A program made the translations under genes and the position numbers. Below are positions 10,254-19,353 of a stretch of 64,000 nt of DNA, piece by piece; position 1 is the stretch's first letter, and the number at the start of each line of letters is the position of its first letter. The stretch lies in contig NZ_CP115446.1 in NCBI RefSeq assembly GCF_027912455.1, positions 457,501 to 521,500 of the forward strand, read 5' to 3'. The notes beneath the pieces were generated by a model, which did not search any database, had not been told where the DNA came from, and saw only the letters and a program-made list of their open reading frames with translations. Source of the DNA: Aurantiacibacter sp. MUD61. Lineage in GTDB: Bacteria; Pseudomonadota; Alphaproteobacteria; Sphingomonadales; Sphingomonadaceae.

Positions 10254-10741
10254 ATGAAATACGCAATCAGTGCGGCAGTACTTGCCGCAGCCGCAATCGC
10301 GATGCCGGCATCAGCGCATGAGGTGAATGCCGAGTATGCGACGACCGTTGTCGCGCGGGCCCTTCCAGCTTCCATGCAGGCCGATACCGGCGTCCGCATC
10401 GAAGGCGAGGACGGTGAAATGACCTGGGCCCAACCATGGACGAGATGCGCAGCTCCACGAGCTCGCGCGAGGAATTCATGGCTGCCGTAAGCTCCGCCAT
10501 CGAGGACGGTACTCTGACGCCGCCGGCAGCCGGGACCACCGGTTACCTTTGGCGGGGTGCGGCAGACACTTGGGGCTTGGCACCGGAAGCTCTCGAGGGC
10601 GAAGGCTGGCAGATCGTCTTCACGCCGTTCGCAACGGGCAGCGATCTGAATCTTCTGGAAGAGCCCGATGGTACCATGCCGTGGGTGATGGCAGGCGGCA
10701 CACCCTTCGCACACATCATGGTCTTCGGCTCAGCCGAGTAA
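10254..10741 (+). pseudogene. Frameshifted gene for a small secreted protein
   Basis: Two overlapping reading frames look like one broken gene. The first starts at ATG 10254 behind a GGGGGG ribosome-binding site and encodes a signal peptide (MKYAISAAVLAAAAIAMPASA) and about 35 more residues. Near 10422-10436 the sensible protein sequence moves to another frame (MDEMRSSTSSREEF onward) that runs to 10741. Joined, they give a periplasmic protein of about 160 residues with no family I recognise. Either a single-base indel has inactivated it or there is a sequencing error; no classical slippery heptamer is visible. It lies between sulP and a sulP remnant. Confidence 0.6.
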
Positions 10742-10912
10742 ATGGCGCGCATTTCGGGGCTGCCTGTGTACCTGCACGGGCGGCCCTGCTCGCATTGGCG
10801 CGATCCGTGGCTTGCGCACTTCGGCCTGAGTGAAGCGAGCGCGGACATGATCGACAAGCACGCTGTGACGGACCGGACCGGCGTCGAAATCGGCCTTGCC
10901 CCGCATCCCTAA
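10742..10912 (+). pseudogene. Remnant of a second sulP gene (3' end only)
   Basis: A 56-codon frame whose last 28 codons (from 10826) repeat the C-terminal end of the SulP protein encoded just upstream. 26 of 28 residues agree (for example [17 protein letters not shown]), followed by a stop at the same point. The DNA differs at 18 of 87 positions, 14 of them at third codon positions. The divergence therefore built up while the sequence was still coding for a working protein. The first 28 codons (MARISGLPVY...) do not resemble SulP. I read it as the tail of a lost paralogue or of a homologous segment acquired from a relative. Confidence 0.75.
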
Positions 10913-10958
10913 TCGTTTGACGGTTCGCCATTAGCTGATAGCCCTCCCACTTGAGCGC

Positions 10959-12101
10959 ATGGCGCGCGAGGGGCTGCGATTTTTGGCGAGACACGGGCAG
11001 ACATTCCATACGCTCAACGGCATGCGCGGCATTGCGGCGATCGCCGTTGCGATGATGCATTTCCAGTGGTTTCTGGCAGGCCTGCATCCCGCGATTGTTT
11101 CGCTGGCGGTCGACTTCTTCTTCGTACTCAGCGGTTTTGTGATCGCCTTTGCGTATGAAAAACGCCTGCAAAGCGGCCTCAGGCGACGCGATTTCCTGCT
11201 CGCGCGTTTCATTCGGCTTTACCCGATGTTTCTCGCCGGGATGCTGCTCGGTATTCTGGCGGTCACCCTTTACCAACCGCCGCAGGACATGACCGCGTTC
11301 TGGGGTAATGTCGCCCTCAATTCCTTCATGCTGCCCTATCCGTTCGAATTTCCGGCAGTGAATGATGACCTTTTTCCGCTGAATTTCCCTGCGTGGTCGC
11401 TGTTTTTCGAGCTTGTGGCCTACACCCTCTTCGCCTGCCTGATGCCCAGACTTGGAAACCGAACTCTGCTGATCCTGATCGCAGCAGGTTTTCTCGCGCT
11501 GATAGTCATCGGGGTGACGCAAGGCACGCTGGATCGCGGCGTATGGCGGCCGAGCTGGCCGGGCGGGCTGGCGCGCGTAACTTTCTGCTTCTTTGCAGGC
11601 GTTGGGCTCTATCGCTTATGGCTGCGCAAACCCACAAGGTTCGCTTTGCATCCTGCGATGATGCTGGCCGTGCTCGCCACCCCGCTGCTCTGGCGCCCCC
11701 ATCCAGAATTGGACAATGCGTGGCTCTATGAGCTGGCAGTCCTCACAGTGTGGATGCCTCTCATGGTTTGGCTCGGGGCGGGCAGCCATGCCTCCGGGGC
11801 ATCGCAGCGAGCATGCGCGTTTCTGGGCACGATCAGTTACCCGCTATATATAGTCCACGCGCCGCTGGTGCTGATCGCAATCAATTTCAACAATCGCCAG
11901 GGCGATGCCTTTTTCATGGCCAATGCCCCTTGGGCCGGATTTGCCTTCATTGGCGTGCTGATAGCTCTCGCATGGCTGCTCGCCACCTTTGTCGACCTGC
12001 CCGTTCGGCGCTTTCTCGTGAAAAATCTGCTGGCTGATCGCTTGCGAGTCTCAGCGAAAGCGGAGAGCGCTAAGGACGGTGACCCGGCCAGCGCTCCCTA
12101 G
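10959..12101 (+). CDS. Membrane acyltransferase (OafA/YrhL, acyltransferase 3 family)
   Basis: A 380-residue polytopic membrane protein with about ten helices and the acyltransferase-3 opening (LNGMRGIAAIAVAMMHF, with the family histidine in MMHF, followed by DFFFVLSGFVIA). Such enzymes put acetyl or other acyl groups on surface glycans or lipids from the periplasmic or cytoplasmic face of the inner membrane. The start at ATG 10959 gives a 19-residue basic N terminus; there is no clear ribosome-binding site. It stands alone between the sulP remnant and a convergent hydrolase gene. The acceptor is unknown; the polysaccharide genes at the left edge are 8 kb away. Confidence 0.85.
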   Translation: MAREGLRFLARHGQTFHTLNGMRGIAAIAVAMMHFQWFLAGLHPAIVSLAVDFFFVLSGFVIAFAYEKRLQSGLRRRDFLLARFIRLYPMFLAGMLLGILAVTLYQPPQDMTAFWGNVALNSFMLPYPFEFPAVNDDLFPLNFPAWSLFFELVAYTLFACLMPRLGNRTLLILIAAGFLALIVIGVTQGTLDRGVWRPSWPGGLARVTFCFFAGVGLYRLWLRKPTRFALHPAMMLAVLATPLLWRPHPELDNAWLYELAVLTVWMPLMVWLGAGSHASGASQRACAFLGTISYPLYIVHAPLVLIAINFNNRQGDAFFMANAPWAGFAFIGVLIALAWLLATFVDLPVRRFLVKNLLADRLRVSAKAESAKDGDPASAP

Positions 12102-12128
12102 CGCTGCAGCAGCTGCAGCCAACCACCT

Positions 12129-13421
12129 CTACCGCTGCGTCGCCCGCCCATAGGTGCCCGTCACATCGCCCCGCGCCCAATCGGCCATCAGATCGTAGAA
12201 CCCATCGGTCACGCGCGTAATTTCGCGGCTGCCATCATCCGCCTGAGCGAATTCCCACATTCCGTGATCGGTCTCCGGGAACACGTAGATAGTGATATCG
12301 CTTCCTTCGGCGCGAAGGCCGCGTAGCCGTTCCAGAGTGGTATCGATCGGCGCTTCGCGATCTGCTCCTGCCAGCGCCCAGAGCTGCGGCGTTTGCACGT
12401 CGCGCAGCACTTCCACCGGATCGAGCGACCAATCGATATTGAGCCGGTCGAACATCGGCACGCCTTCGTCACGCAATTGCGCAATGGGGATATTGAGCAG
12501 CACGCCGCTGTAACCGCCGCGAAGGTTCGCCAGCCATGGCTCACCGGCATAGCGATCCCGAAAAGCGGCGAATTCCTCGAGGCCGTCCTGATAATTGGAT
12601 ACGACCATGCGGGCTGTGATGTCGGTCAGTTCGCGGCCCAACGGGACTTCCTCCGAATAACCGCCCTCGCGCAGCTCGAGCTCGACCTGGCTTGCATCTT
12701 CTTCGCGGATATCGACCACCAGCCCGTAACCAATGCCAATGAAATCAGCGTCAGCGCGTTCCGAAGCAAGCGGAGCAATCCAGCCGCCCTGACTGAGGCC
12801 GACCAGCCCAAACCGGCCGTGCCGATCGACCAGTAAGCGCCGCGCTTCTGCTGATGCTGCGACAAGATCATCGGCCAGATCAGGGAAGTTCTGCGAATAG
12901 GTTCCGCCCGATGCACCCGTGCCGCGCTTATCGTATACGAAGACCGTGATGCCCCTGCCGACCATTTGATATGGATCGCGCGCGCGGCCAATCCAGCCCT
13001 CTTCCTCGGAGCCGTGAGCAAAGACAATGACCGGAGTATCGGGCCCCGCACCCGGCGGCTGGATGAGCCGCCCGGCCAGCTCGATGTCGCCGGACTGGAA
13101 GCGCGTGTCCGTGACCGTCGTTTGCAAGCGCGGCAGGACGATTCCATCGGTATTTACGAGCGTCGGACCGGCGCAGCGGGCCGGCGCGGTCGCATCCGCG
13201 ATCTGTCCTATCTCTCCAGCTGAGGTCGCGTAATTAAACCCTTCGCTGCCTTCGGTAACGATGATCAATTCACCGTCACCGGATGGATACACGCCCACCA
13301 TGCAATCGCCGGATGTCATTGGTGCGCGCTGGGTGCCGTCGACAAGCGACGGCTCGATCTCGTCAGCTTGGCAGCCACCGAGCAAACTCGCCATCGTCAA
13401 AGCAAAAAAGGTATTCCGCAT
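12129..13421 (-). CDS. Alpha/beta-hydrolase lipoprotein
   Basis: A 430-residue secreted hydrolase. Residues 1-17 form a lipoprotein signal (MASLLGGC lipobox), then an N-terminal domain of about 100 residues precedes an alpha/beta-hydrolase domain with oxyanion region VFAHGSEEEGW, nucleophile elbow GLSQGG and a late TDHGM that should hold the catalytic His. This is the family of dienelactone/acyl-peptide-like esterases attached to membranes. The substrate is unknown. Transcription is convergent with the acyltransferase gene; a 74-bp gap separates it from the upstream genes of the hsl group, so it might be read from its own promoter. Confidence 0.82.
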   Translation of the reverse strand: MRNTFFALTMASLLGGCQADEIEPSLVDGTQRAPMTSGDCMVGVYPSGDGELIIVTEGSEGFNYATSAGEIGQIADATAPARCAGPTLVNTDGIVLPRLQTTVTDTRFQSGDIELAGRLIQPPGAGPDTPVIVFAHGSEEEGWIGRARDPYQMVGRGITVFVYDKRGTGASGGTYSQNFPDLADDLVAASAEARRLLVDRHGRFGLVGLSQGGWIAPLASERADADFIGIGYGLVVDIREEDASQVELELREGGYSEEVPLGRELTDITARMVVSNYQDGLEEFAAFRDRYAGEPWLANLRGGYSGVLLNIPIAQLRDEGVPMFDRLNIDWSLDPVEVLRDVQTPQLWALAGADREAPIDTTLERLRGLRAEGSDITIYVFPETDHGMWEFAQADDGSREITRVTDGFYDLMADWARGDVTGTYGRATQR

Positions 13422-13495
13422 TTCTGCTGCTTACCGCGCAGCTATCGGCGGTCAATCGACTGGCGCAAACAGATCTATCAACTGAGCAGTCCGCT

Positions 13496-13918
13496 CTACC
13501 GAAGACGATCGCGTATTGTCGCTCGCCGCACCAAATGAAAAATGCCGCGAAAGATCAGATAGGCTGCGGCACCCACAACCATCGGCAGCCAGACGCTCGC
13601 GAATTGCATATCGCCGCCGGTCCAGAAAAGCTCTCGCCAGAAGGGGCCGCTCACTTTGAGGTGCAAGGAGATGGCAGAGGCAAAGCCGACAGTGTCTGCC
13701 AGAAGACCTAGCAGTGGCAAGCGCCGAAGCAGCATCGCAAACACGTATGCCGCGACCAGTAACGTAATGTGTGAGCCGAGTGTGAATCCAAGCCATGCCA
13801 TGGGTTGCTCACCAAACGGTGCGCCCGGGCGAGTGATATGGTCGACATAATCGAACGCCGTCAGCGCGGTGAGCAATATCACCAGCCACAACCAGTGCGA
13901 ACGCCAATGGATCCGCAC
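13496..13918 (-). CDS. Small four-helix membrane protein of unknown function
   Basis: A 140-residue protein with about four hydrophobic segments (starting at WLWLVILLTALTAF, LGSHITLLVAAYVFAML, GLLADTVGFASAI and WLPMVVGAAAYLIF) and a basic C-terminal tail. I do not recognise the family. It begins 7 bp after the stop of the DUF1737 gene and is probably the last gene of the hslV-hslU transcription unit, though nothing in the sequence ties it to protein degradation. Confidence 0.65.
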   Translation of the reverse strand: MRIHWRSHWLWLVILLTALTAFDYVDHITRPGAPFGEQPMAWLGFTLGSHITLLVAAYVFAMLLRRLPLLGLLADTVGFASAISLHLKVSGPFWRELFWTGGDMQFASVWLPMVVGAAAYLIFRGIFHLVRRATIRDRLR

Positions 13919-13925
13919 GATAGTC

Positions 13926-14141
13926 TCAATCCTTAGGGAGGTAGTCCGGCCAGACCACGGCCTGCGCTACTTTCATCTCACCGCGCCACCAATCGTAGAC
14001 GGCTTTGGGTTCGCCATAGAGGCGATAGCCCTCTTCCAGAGCTTGTGAGACTTTGAGACAAAAGGCCTTGTCATCCTTACCCGTGATCAGGCGGTAGCCT
14101 GACTTGCCGGCGGGAAGATCGTGGATCGGTGAATCGCTCAT
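13926..14141 (-). CDS. DUF1737 small protein
   Basis: A 71-residue soluble protein resembling DUF1737 proteins (YRLITGKDDKAFCLKVSQALEEGYRLYGEP is the family core, followed by a short Trp-rich end with KVAQAVVWP). Function of the family is unknown. It starts 12 bp downstream of hslU and ends 7 bp before the next gene, so it sits in the heat-shock protease operon, an arrangement that suggests shared transcription rather than shared function. Confidence 0.75.
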   Translation of the reverse strand: MSDSPIHDLPAGKSGYRLITGKDDKAFCLKVSQALEEGYRLYGEPKAVYDWWRGEMKVAQAVVWPDYLPKD

Positions 14142-14153
14142 GTCGGGTTCGCC

Positions 14154-15452
14154 TTAAAGTACATATTTGCTCAAATCGGCATCGCCAGCGAGTTCGCCCA
14201 GCTTTTCGCGAACGTAATCGGCATCGACGGTTACGGTCTGATCGGCCATTTCTTCGGCTTCAAAGCTCAGCTCCTCGAACAGCTTTTCCATCACTGTCTG
14301 CAGGCGGCGCGCGCCGATATTCTCGACGCTTTCGTTCACCTGCGCAGCGATGCGGGCGACTTCGGCGACGGCACCTTCGGTCATGTCCACCGTCAGCTTC
14401 TCGGTGCCGAGCAGTGCCTTGTACTGGCTGACGAGGTTCGCCTTGGTCTCGCTAAGGATGCGGATGAAGTCCTCTTCCGTAAGCGAGCGCAGCTCGACGC
14501 GGATTGGCAGGCGGCCCTGCAACTCGGGCAGCATGTCCGAAGGCTTGGCGACATGGAACGCGCCTGATGCGATGAAGAGAACGTGGTCGGTCTTCATCGG
14601 ACCGTATTTGGTCGCGACTGTCGTGCCTTCGATCAGCGGCAGCAAGTCGCGCTGCACGCCCTCTCTGCTGACCGAGCCGCCGCGCACGTCGGAGACGGCG
14701 ATCTTGTCGACCTCGTCTAGGAAAACGATGCCGTTGGTCTCTGCATTGGCAAGCGCCACGCGGGCGACATCGTCTTGGTCCATACGCTTTTCAGCTTCTT
14801 CATCGACCAGCCGATCCCACGCATCGGGCACTTTCAGCTTCTGCTTCTTTTTCGGAGGACCGCCGAACGCCTTGCCCATCATCTCACTGAGATTGATCAT
14901 GCTCGCGCCGTTGCCCATGCCGGGGATGTCCATCTGCATATTGGGCTGATCGGTCACTTCGACTTCGACTTCGGTGTCATTCATCGAATTGTCCACGATC
15001 CGCTGGCGGAAGCTTTCGCGCGTTGCCTCGCTGGCGTTCTGGCCGACGAGTGCATCGAGCAGGCGCTGCATCGCAGCCTCGCTCGCCGCTTCGCGCACAG
15101 CCTCGCGCCGGCGGTCTTTCTCCAGCCGGATCGCTTCTTCGACGAGGTCGCGGGCGATCTGTTCGACGTCCCGGCCGACATAGCCGACTTCGGTGAATTT
15201 GGTCGCTTCGACTTTCACGAAGGGAGCCTCTGCGAGCTTGGCGAGGCGGCGCGAGATTTCGGTCTTGCCGCAGCCGGTCGGGCCGATCATCAGAATGTTC
15301 TTCGGCGTTACCTCATCGCGCAATTCGGGCGCGAGGCGTTGCCGCCGCCAGCGATTGCGCAGCGCCACGGCAACCGCGCGCTTGGCATCTTTCTGGCCGA
15401 TAATATGCTCGTCGAGCGCGCCGACGATGGCTTTGGGAGTCAGGTTTTCCAT
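14154..15452 (-). CDS. hslU: HslU, ATPase subunit of the HslUV protease
   Basis: A 432-residue AAA+ unfoldase that forms hexameric rings on HslV and feeds unfolded proteins into it, in the cytoplasm. Visible are the N-terminal [17 protein letters not shown] stretch, Walker A GPTGCGKT (residues 57-64), the I-domain insertion, Walker B ([11 protein letters not shown]), sensor and arginine-finger region ([16 protein letters not shown]), and the conserved C-terminal end DLSKYVL that docks into HslV. The length matches the family. It begins 8 bp after hslV. Heat-shock (RpoH) control is expected for the family; I could not pin a promoter. Confidence 0.98.
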   Translation of the reverse strand: MENLTPKAIVGALDEHIIGQKDAKRAVAVALRNRWRRQRLAPELRDEVTPKNILMIGPTGCGKTEISRRLAKLAEAPFVKVEATKFTEVGYVGRDVEQIARDLVEEAIRLEKDRRREAVREAASEAAMQRLLDALVGQNASEATRESFRQRIVDNSMNDTEVEVEVTDQPNMQMDIPGMGNGASMINLSEMMGKAFGGPPKKKQKLKVPDAWDRLVDEEAEKRMDQDDVARVALANAETNGIVFLDEVDKIAVSDVRGGSVSREGVQRDLLPLIEGTTVATKYGPMKTDHVLFIASGAFHVAKPSDMLPELQGRLPIRVELRSLTEEDFIRILSETKANLVSQYKALLGTEKLTVDMTEGAVAEVARIAAQVNESVENIGARRLQTVMEKLFEELSFEAEEMADQTVTVDADYVREKLGELAGDADLSKYVL

Positions 15453-15460
15453 GAATTCTC

Positions 15461-16030
15461 TCAGACCGTTTCTACGGTGACATTGCCGTTGGTGAAGACG
15501 CAGATTTCCGCCGCCACGGCCATCGCCTTGCGGGCGATCGTTTCGGGGTCATCTTCATATTCGGTGAGCGCGCGGGCAGCAGCGAGCGCGTAATTCCCGC
15601 CCGAACCGATCGCGGCGATCCCGCCTTCGGGTTCCAGCACATCGCCATTGCCGGTGAGTACAAGCAGCGTTTCCTTGTCGGCAACGATCATCAGCGCTTC
15701 GAGATTGCGCAAGTACTTGTCCGTCCGCCAATCCTTGGCGAGCTCGACAGCGGCGCGCAGCAACTGGCCGCTATATTGCTCAAGCTTACGCTCCAGCCTT
15801 TCGAACAGGGTGAAAGCATCGGCAGTCGCGCCAGCGAATCCGGCCACGACTTTGCCATCTTCCCCGATGCGGCGAACCTTGCGCGCATTGGGCTTCATCA
15901 CGGTATTGCCCATCGAGACCTGGCCATCGCCAGCGATCACGATGCCGCTGTCGCGCTTCACGCCCACAATGGTGGTGCCGTGCCACTGGGTCAGGCCGTG
16001 GCTCGCCTTGTCATCACTCATGCGACGCAT
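15461..16030 (-). CDS. hslV: HslV, peptidase subunit of the HslUV protease
   Basis: A 189-residue proteasome-like threonine peptidase. The catalytic N-terminal Thr lies in [11 protein letters not shown] after a propeptide of about 15-18 residues that must be removed; this extended form is usual in alphaproteobacteria. The [13 protein letters not shown] and [14 protein letters not shown] motifs are typical. The start is ATG 16030, with another in-frame ATG at 16021 (MSDDKASHG) that would shorten the propeptide. It is first gene of the hslV-hslU-DUF1737-membrane protein unit. It assembles as two hexameric rings capped by HslU. Confidence 0.98.
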   Translation of the reverse strand: MRRMSDDKASHGLTQWHGTTIVGVKRDSGIVIAGDGQVSMGNTVMKPNARKVRRIGEDGKVVAGFAGATADAFTLFERLERKLEQYSGQLLRAAVELAKDWRTDKYLRNLEALMIVADKETLLVLTGNGDVLEPEGGIAAIGSGGNYALAAARALTEYEDDPETIARKAMAVAAEICVFTNGNVTVETV

Positions 16031-16089
16031 ATGGGCGCGCCCCTCGCGCGCTTCAAGCGATCAGCAATGTGAGAGGAATTGGGAGTGTC

Positions 16090-16566
16090 TTAGCGCCCGC
16101 CGCCGCCGGCAGCACCGGGGCCGGCACCGCCGACCGTGCCGATATTGCCGAACAGGTCTTCCAAGAAGCCGCGCTCACGTCCAAGCGTCGGCGTCGTGTC
16201 GTTTTCCGGATCGATCCGGGCGACCTGCTCCATCCCGCTGCGATCGGTGGAGATCACATTGCCCGCTTCATCGAATTGCACGGCGAAGACATTGTGCTGT
16301 TCGATGCGCGGCTGGCTGAACGGAGCCTGCTCCGTCCGGCTGGAAATGTAATACCACACCGGATCGCCAAACTGGCTGATCATGGTCGGCTGGCCCAGCG
16401 TTTCGCGAACCGACTGCTGGTTGTCGAGACCCGGCTGCACGGCTGCGAACAGCGTTTCGTCGATAATGTAACCGCGATTGGTAGCGATCGAAGCACATCC
16501 TGACACCACAAGTGCCACGGCCAGGACCGGCCCTGCCATTGCTGCCTTGCGCACGATCGAACCCAT
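16090..16566 (-). CDS. bamE: BamE-type outer-membrane assembly lipoprotein
   Basis: A 158-residue lipoprotein with a signal ending in LVVSGC (Cys 24) and the SmpA/BamE domain (FAAVQPGLDNQQSVRETLGQPTMISQFGDPVWYYI). It is an accessory of the Bam complex that folds beta-barrel proteins into the outer membrane. A glycine-rich C-terminal tail (about 20 residues) is an addition seen in sphingomonads. The start at 16566 (MGSIVRKAAMAG) fits the lipoprotein signal; an in-frame ATG at 16629 would add 21 residues that spoil it. The gene diverges from the bc1 chaperone gene across 183 bp. Confidence 0.9.
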   Translation of the reverse strand: MGSIVRKAAMAGPVLAVALVVSGCASIATNRGYIIDETLFAAVQPGLDNQQSVRETLGQPTMISQFGDPVWYYISSRTEQAPFSQPRIEQHNVFAVQFDEAGNVISTDRSGMEQVARIDPENDTTPTLGRERGFLEDLFGNIGTVGGAGPGAAGGGGR

Positions 16567-16749
16567 AATCAAATCCTTCAAATATCTCTGGCGTAGACCA
16601 AGGGGCAATTGCTTCACCCCCACGGTCACCTATATCAGCGCCGATAGATCAGCCTGAGCCTTAGGCGACCTCTCCCGCCGGTGCAACGCGTTCTAGGGCT
16701 TCATCCATTGAACTTGTGCTTAACAAGCCAGAGCAAACGAGAATTGACC

Positions 16750-17271
16750 ATGTCCTTCTGGAAACGCTTCCTCGGAAAAGACGGCCGCGACGAGCTGCGC
16801 GACCTGTGGCACGCCACGGTCGGCACCAGCAGAGAGCCCGAATGGTATGCCGATTGCGGCGTGAAAGACAGCGTCGAAGGCCGGTTCGACATGATCGCTC
16901 TGGTTATGAGCCTCGTCATGCTGCGGATGGAGAAAAGCGAGGAGCTGGCCCCCAAGACCGCTCTGCTGACCGAGCTGTTCGTCGAGGATATGGACCGGCA
17001 GCTGCGCGATACCGGCGTGGGCGATCTTTCGGTCGGCAAGAATATGGGCAAATTGATGAGCGCGATCGGCGGCCGCATGGGCAGCCTGCGCGAGAATTTG
17101 ACCGAAAGCGATGCGAAGCTCGCCGAGATTCTCCAGCGCAATATGACTTTGAACAATGATGAGGCGAAACCCTTCGCCCTCGCCGTGCGCACCCGCGCTC
17201 TTCACAATGATCTGCAGGCGGTGGATGATGCAGCTCTGATGCGCGGGCAATTGCGCCCACTCGAGGCCTGA
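16750..17271 (+). CDS. Ubiquinol-cytochrome c chaperone family protein
   Basis: A 173-residue protein of the CBP3/ubiquinol-cytochrome c chaperone family, which in mitochondria and alphaproteobacteria helps assemble cytochrome b of the bc1 complex. The recognisable core is the EPEWYADCGVKDSVEGRFDMIALVMSLVMLRME segment and the acidic DMDRQLRDTGVGDLSVGKNMGKLMSAIGGR helix. The start at ATG 16750 (MSFWKRFLG) agrees with family members; the frame remains open upstream but has no better start. The YceD gene begins 2 bp after its stop, so the two form one operon, a common alphaproteobacterial pairing. Confidence 0.88.
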   Translation: MSFWKRFLGKDGRDELRDLWHATVGTSREPEWYADCGVKDSVEGRFDMIALVMSLVMLRMEKSEELAPKTALLTELFVEDMDRQLRDTGVGDLSVGKNMGKLMSAIGGRMGSLRENLTESDAKLAEILQRNMTLNNDEAKPFALAVRTRALHNDLQAVDDAALMRGQLRPLEA

Positions 17272-17273
17272 CA

Positions 17274-17801
17274 ATGAGCGATACGCCAGAATTTTCCCGG
17301 CCCGCCGATATTCGCGGGATCACTGCCGAACCGGTTGAGCTCGTGGCCGACGAAGCCGAGCGCGCCGCGTTGGCGAAGCGGTTTGGCCTGGTGGCGATCA
17401 ACCGGCTCGAAGCGCAGCTCAGCCTTGAAGCGGCGGGTGATGAGATTGGAGCTAGCGGCACGATGAAGGCAGACATAGTGCAGAGCTGCGCTGTGTCGGG
17501 GGACGATCTGCCCGCCGAAATCCGTGAAGACATTGCCTTTCGTTTCGTCCCTCTCGCCAGCCTTGAAGCGAATGAAGAGGACGAGGAAATCGAACTCGAC
17601 GAGGATGATCTCGACGAAATCGGCTATTCGGGAACGCAATTCGACTTGGGCGAGGCTGTCGCACAGAGCCTAGCGCTGGCCATCGATCCCTATGCCGAAG
17701 GGCCCGGTGCGGATGCCGTGCGGCGCGAGCAGGGTCTGATCGAGGAAGGCGAAGGAAGCGGCCCGCTGGCCGATGCCCTGCGCGGCCTCAAAGGCGAGTA
17801 G
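17274..17801 (+). CDS. YceD/DUF177 family protein
   Basis: A 175-residue acidic protein of the DUF177 (YceD) family. In most bacteria the family is linked to 23S rRNA accumulation and sits before rpmF; here it instead follows the bc1 chaperone gene, with a 2-bp gap. The usual cysteine region (MKADIVQSCAVSGDDLPAEI) and the strongly acidic strand (EEDEEIELDEDDLDEIGY) are present, but the second CxxC-like pair seen in some relatives is absent. No rpmF or plsX follows. Role in ribosome or rRNA maturation is by family only. Confidence 0.85.
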   Translation: MSDTPEFSRPADIRGITAEPVELVADEAERAALAKRFGLVAINRLEAQLSLEAAGDEIGASGTMKADIVQSCAVSGDDLPAEIREDIAFRFVPLASLEANEEDEEIELDEDDLDEIGYSGTQFDLGEAVAQSLALAIDPYAEGPGADAVRREQGLIEEGEGSGPLADALRGLKGE

Positions 17802-17870
17802 ATACGGAACCTGTTATCGGGCCTGCGTGTTGAATGAGCGAAACGCAATTCGTCATAAGGACATCACCCG

Positions 17871-18410
17871 ATGAAAGCCCTGCGCGCCGCCACCAATACC
17901 GCCACCATCGCCCTTGCGCTGGGCCTCGCCGCCTGCGGCTCTTCAGAAGAGGTCGGCGATTCGGGCCTTGGTGACGAGCCAGCGGCAGAAGCCGATGTCT
18001 ATGACGCCGAAACCACCGACAGCGTCGATACCGACATGCCGACGCAGGGCGATTGGTCGGGCATTGAAAGCGCGCGCGGCGAAATCGAAGAAATCCTTGC
18101 CTCGGCTGGCGATGAATATGCGCCTGCTTTCCATTTCGTCGTGGTCGATTCGCTCGATATCGATACGGCTGGCGGCGAGACGCCGTTCATGGCTGCCGGC
18201 ATGGCCGCAGCCGATCAGGGCGGATCGACGATCGTGGTGTACACTCAGGATCAGCAAGTGCACATCACCGGCGATGAAGGACTCGCCTATATGGTGGAAG
18301 ACCGCAATCGTATCGAAGGCGAAATGGCCGACTATTTCGATCGCGGTGAATATGTCGAAGGCATTCGGCAAGGGCTGTCCATGATAGACGAATGGAATGC
18401 AGAGCCCTGA
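17871..18410 (+). CDS. Acidic lipoprotein of unknown function
   Basis: A 179-residue lipoprotein: signal peptide ending in GLAAC (Cys 22), a low-complexity Asp/Glu/Ala stretch of about 40 residues, then a compact domain (from GDWSGIESARGEIEEILASAGDEYAP) that I do not recognise. An AAGGAC ribosome-binding site precedes the ATG. It stands alone between the YceD gene and a convergent beta-barrel gene. Expected location is the periplasmic face of the inner or outer membrane. Confidence 0.7.
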   Translation: MKALRAATNTATIALALGLAACGSSEEVGDSGLGDEPAAEADVYDAETTDSVDTDMPTQGDWSGIESARGEIEEILASAGDEYAPAFHFVVVDSLDIDTAGGETPFMAAGMAAADQGGSTIVVYTQDQQVHITGDEGLAYMVEDRNRIEGEMADYFDRGEYVEGIRQGLSMIDEWNAEP

Positions 18411-18426
18411 TCCCACTGGCACTGAT

Positions 18427-19353
18427 TTAGAAAGCTAGTGTCACACCGGCCCTTCCCATCACATAGTCGTAATCGGTGCCGCCGGTGATCGAATTATTGC
18501 TGTAGGTCACCTCCCCGAACACAGTGAGGTCGCGGCGATCGCGCGGGCTCTCGATGCGCAGATTGCCGTACCGCGCGAGCGACCAGTCGCCGCCTCCGCT
18601 GCTCTGCGCTCCCGCTCCGCCAGCCGCCAGAAACATCCAGCCATCGGTATTGAGACGGCGCAATTGCACCAGCGGGACGACGCTCACGAAATTTCGCGGT
18701 GAGAAATAGTCGAATTCGCCCGGCTCGGTAGAGTGGTAGTAGCGGGCATCGACCTGCGCGCTCAGCCCCAGATCGGCGTCGACCGCATGCACCAGCCGTC
18801 CGCGCAGGTGCAGCCGCTCATTCCGCCCTGAAAACTCCTGCACACCAACCGTTACGCTGGCGCTCGTGCTGTCGGTTACTGGCACGTCCGTGCTCGCCCC
18901 GACGAAGGTGTAATAGATGCGGCGATTGAGACCCTGCTCGGTCTCGATAATCTCGCGCTCGATAAACAGGCTCTGCGACCAGTCCGCGCGGCGGAGTTCC
19001 GCATTGCCCAGCACGGTGTGGCCGTCGGTGCCGACCCGCGCCCGCCAGCGCCAGTCCTCTCCCAAATGGTCGGCAAGATCGAGGTAGATGCGGGTGTCGC
19101 TTTCGGGCTCCCCCTTGGCGGGAGAGAAGCGCGCCGCTTCCACCGCAATTCCGGCATATCGGTCGCGGTCCTCGAAGGAGATGAGCGCGCGGCCCAGCAG
19201 CTTGACGACTTCTGTGCCTTCGGAGTCGCCGCTCACCCAGATCTCCGCCCCTGCGGCAGGACCGCTTTCCTCATTAGACTGCGCCGCCGCCGGAGCAGCC
19301 ATCACGCCGAGCATCGCCGCCAGCGCGGCTCCTGTCATGAAGCGCGACATCAT
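18427..19353 (-). CDS. Outer-membrane beta-barrel protein coupled to a PgaC-like synthase
   Basis: A 308-residue protein with a signal peptide (MMSRFMTGAALAAMLGVMAAPAAAQ) followed by alternating strands and a C-terminal Phe (GRAGVTLAF), as in outer-membrane barrels. It most resembles the barrel part of PgaA/BcsC-type exporters but lacks TPR repeats. Its ATG overlaps the stop of the upstream glycosyltransferase gene (ATGA), so the two are translationally coupled. I infer that it helps export or anchor the glycan made by that enzyme; a separate role as a porin-like protein is also possible. I chose ATG 19353 because of the coupling and the signal peptide. Confidence 0.7.
   Translation of the reverse strand: MMSRFMTGAALAAMLGVMAAPAAAQSNEESGPAAGAEIWVSGDSEGTEVVKLLGRALISFEDRDRYAGIAVEAARFSPAKGEPESDTRIYLDLADHLGEDWRWRARVGTDGHTVLGNAELRRADWSQSLFIEREIIETEQGLNRRIYYTFVGASTDVPVTDSTSASVTVGVQEFSGRNERLHLRGRLVHAVDADLGLSAQVDARYYHSTEPGEFDYFSPRNFVSVVPLVQLRRLNTDGWMFLAAGGAGAQSSGGGDWSLARYGNLRIESPRDRRDLTVFGEVTYSNNSITGGTDYDYVMGRAGVTLAF

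Noticed and set aside
10415..10440. Programmed frameshift in the secreted gene
   Set aside because: No slippery heptamer with a downstream stem was seen; a mutation or assembly error is a simpler reading.
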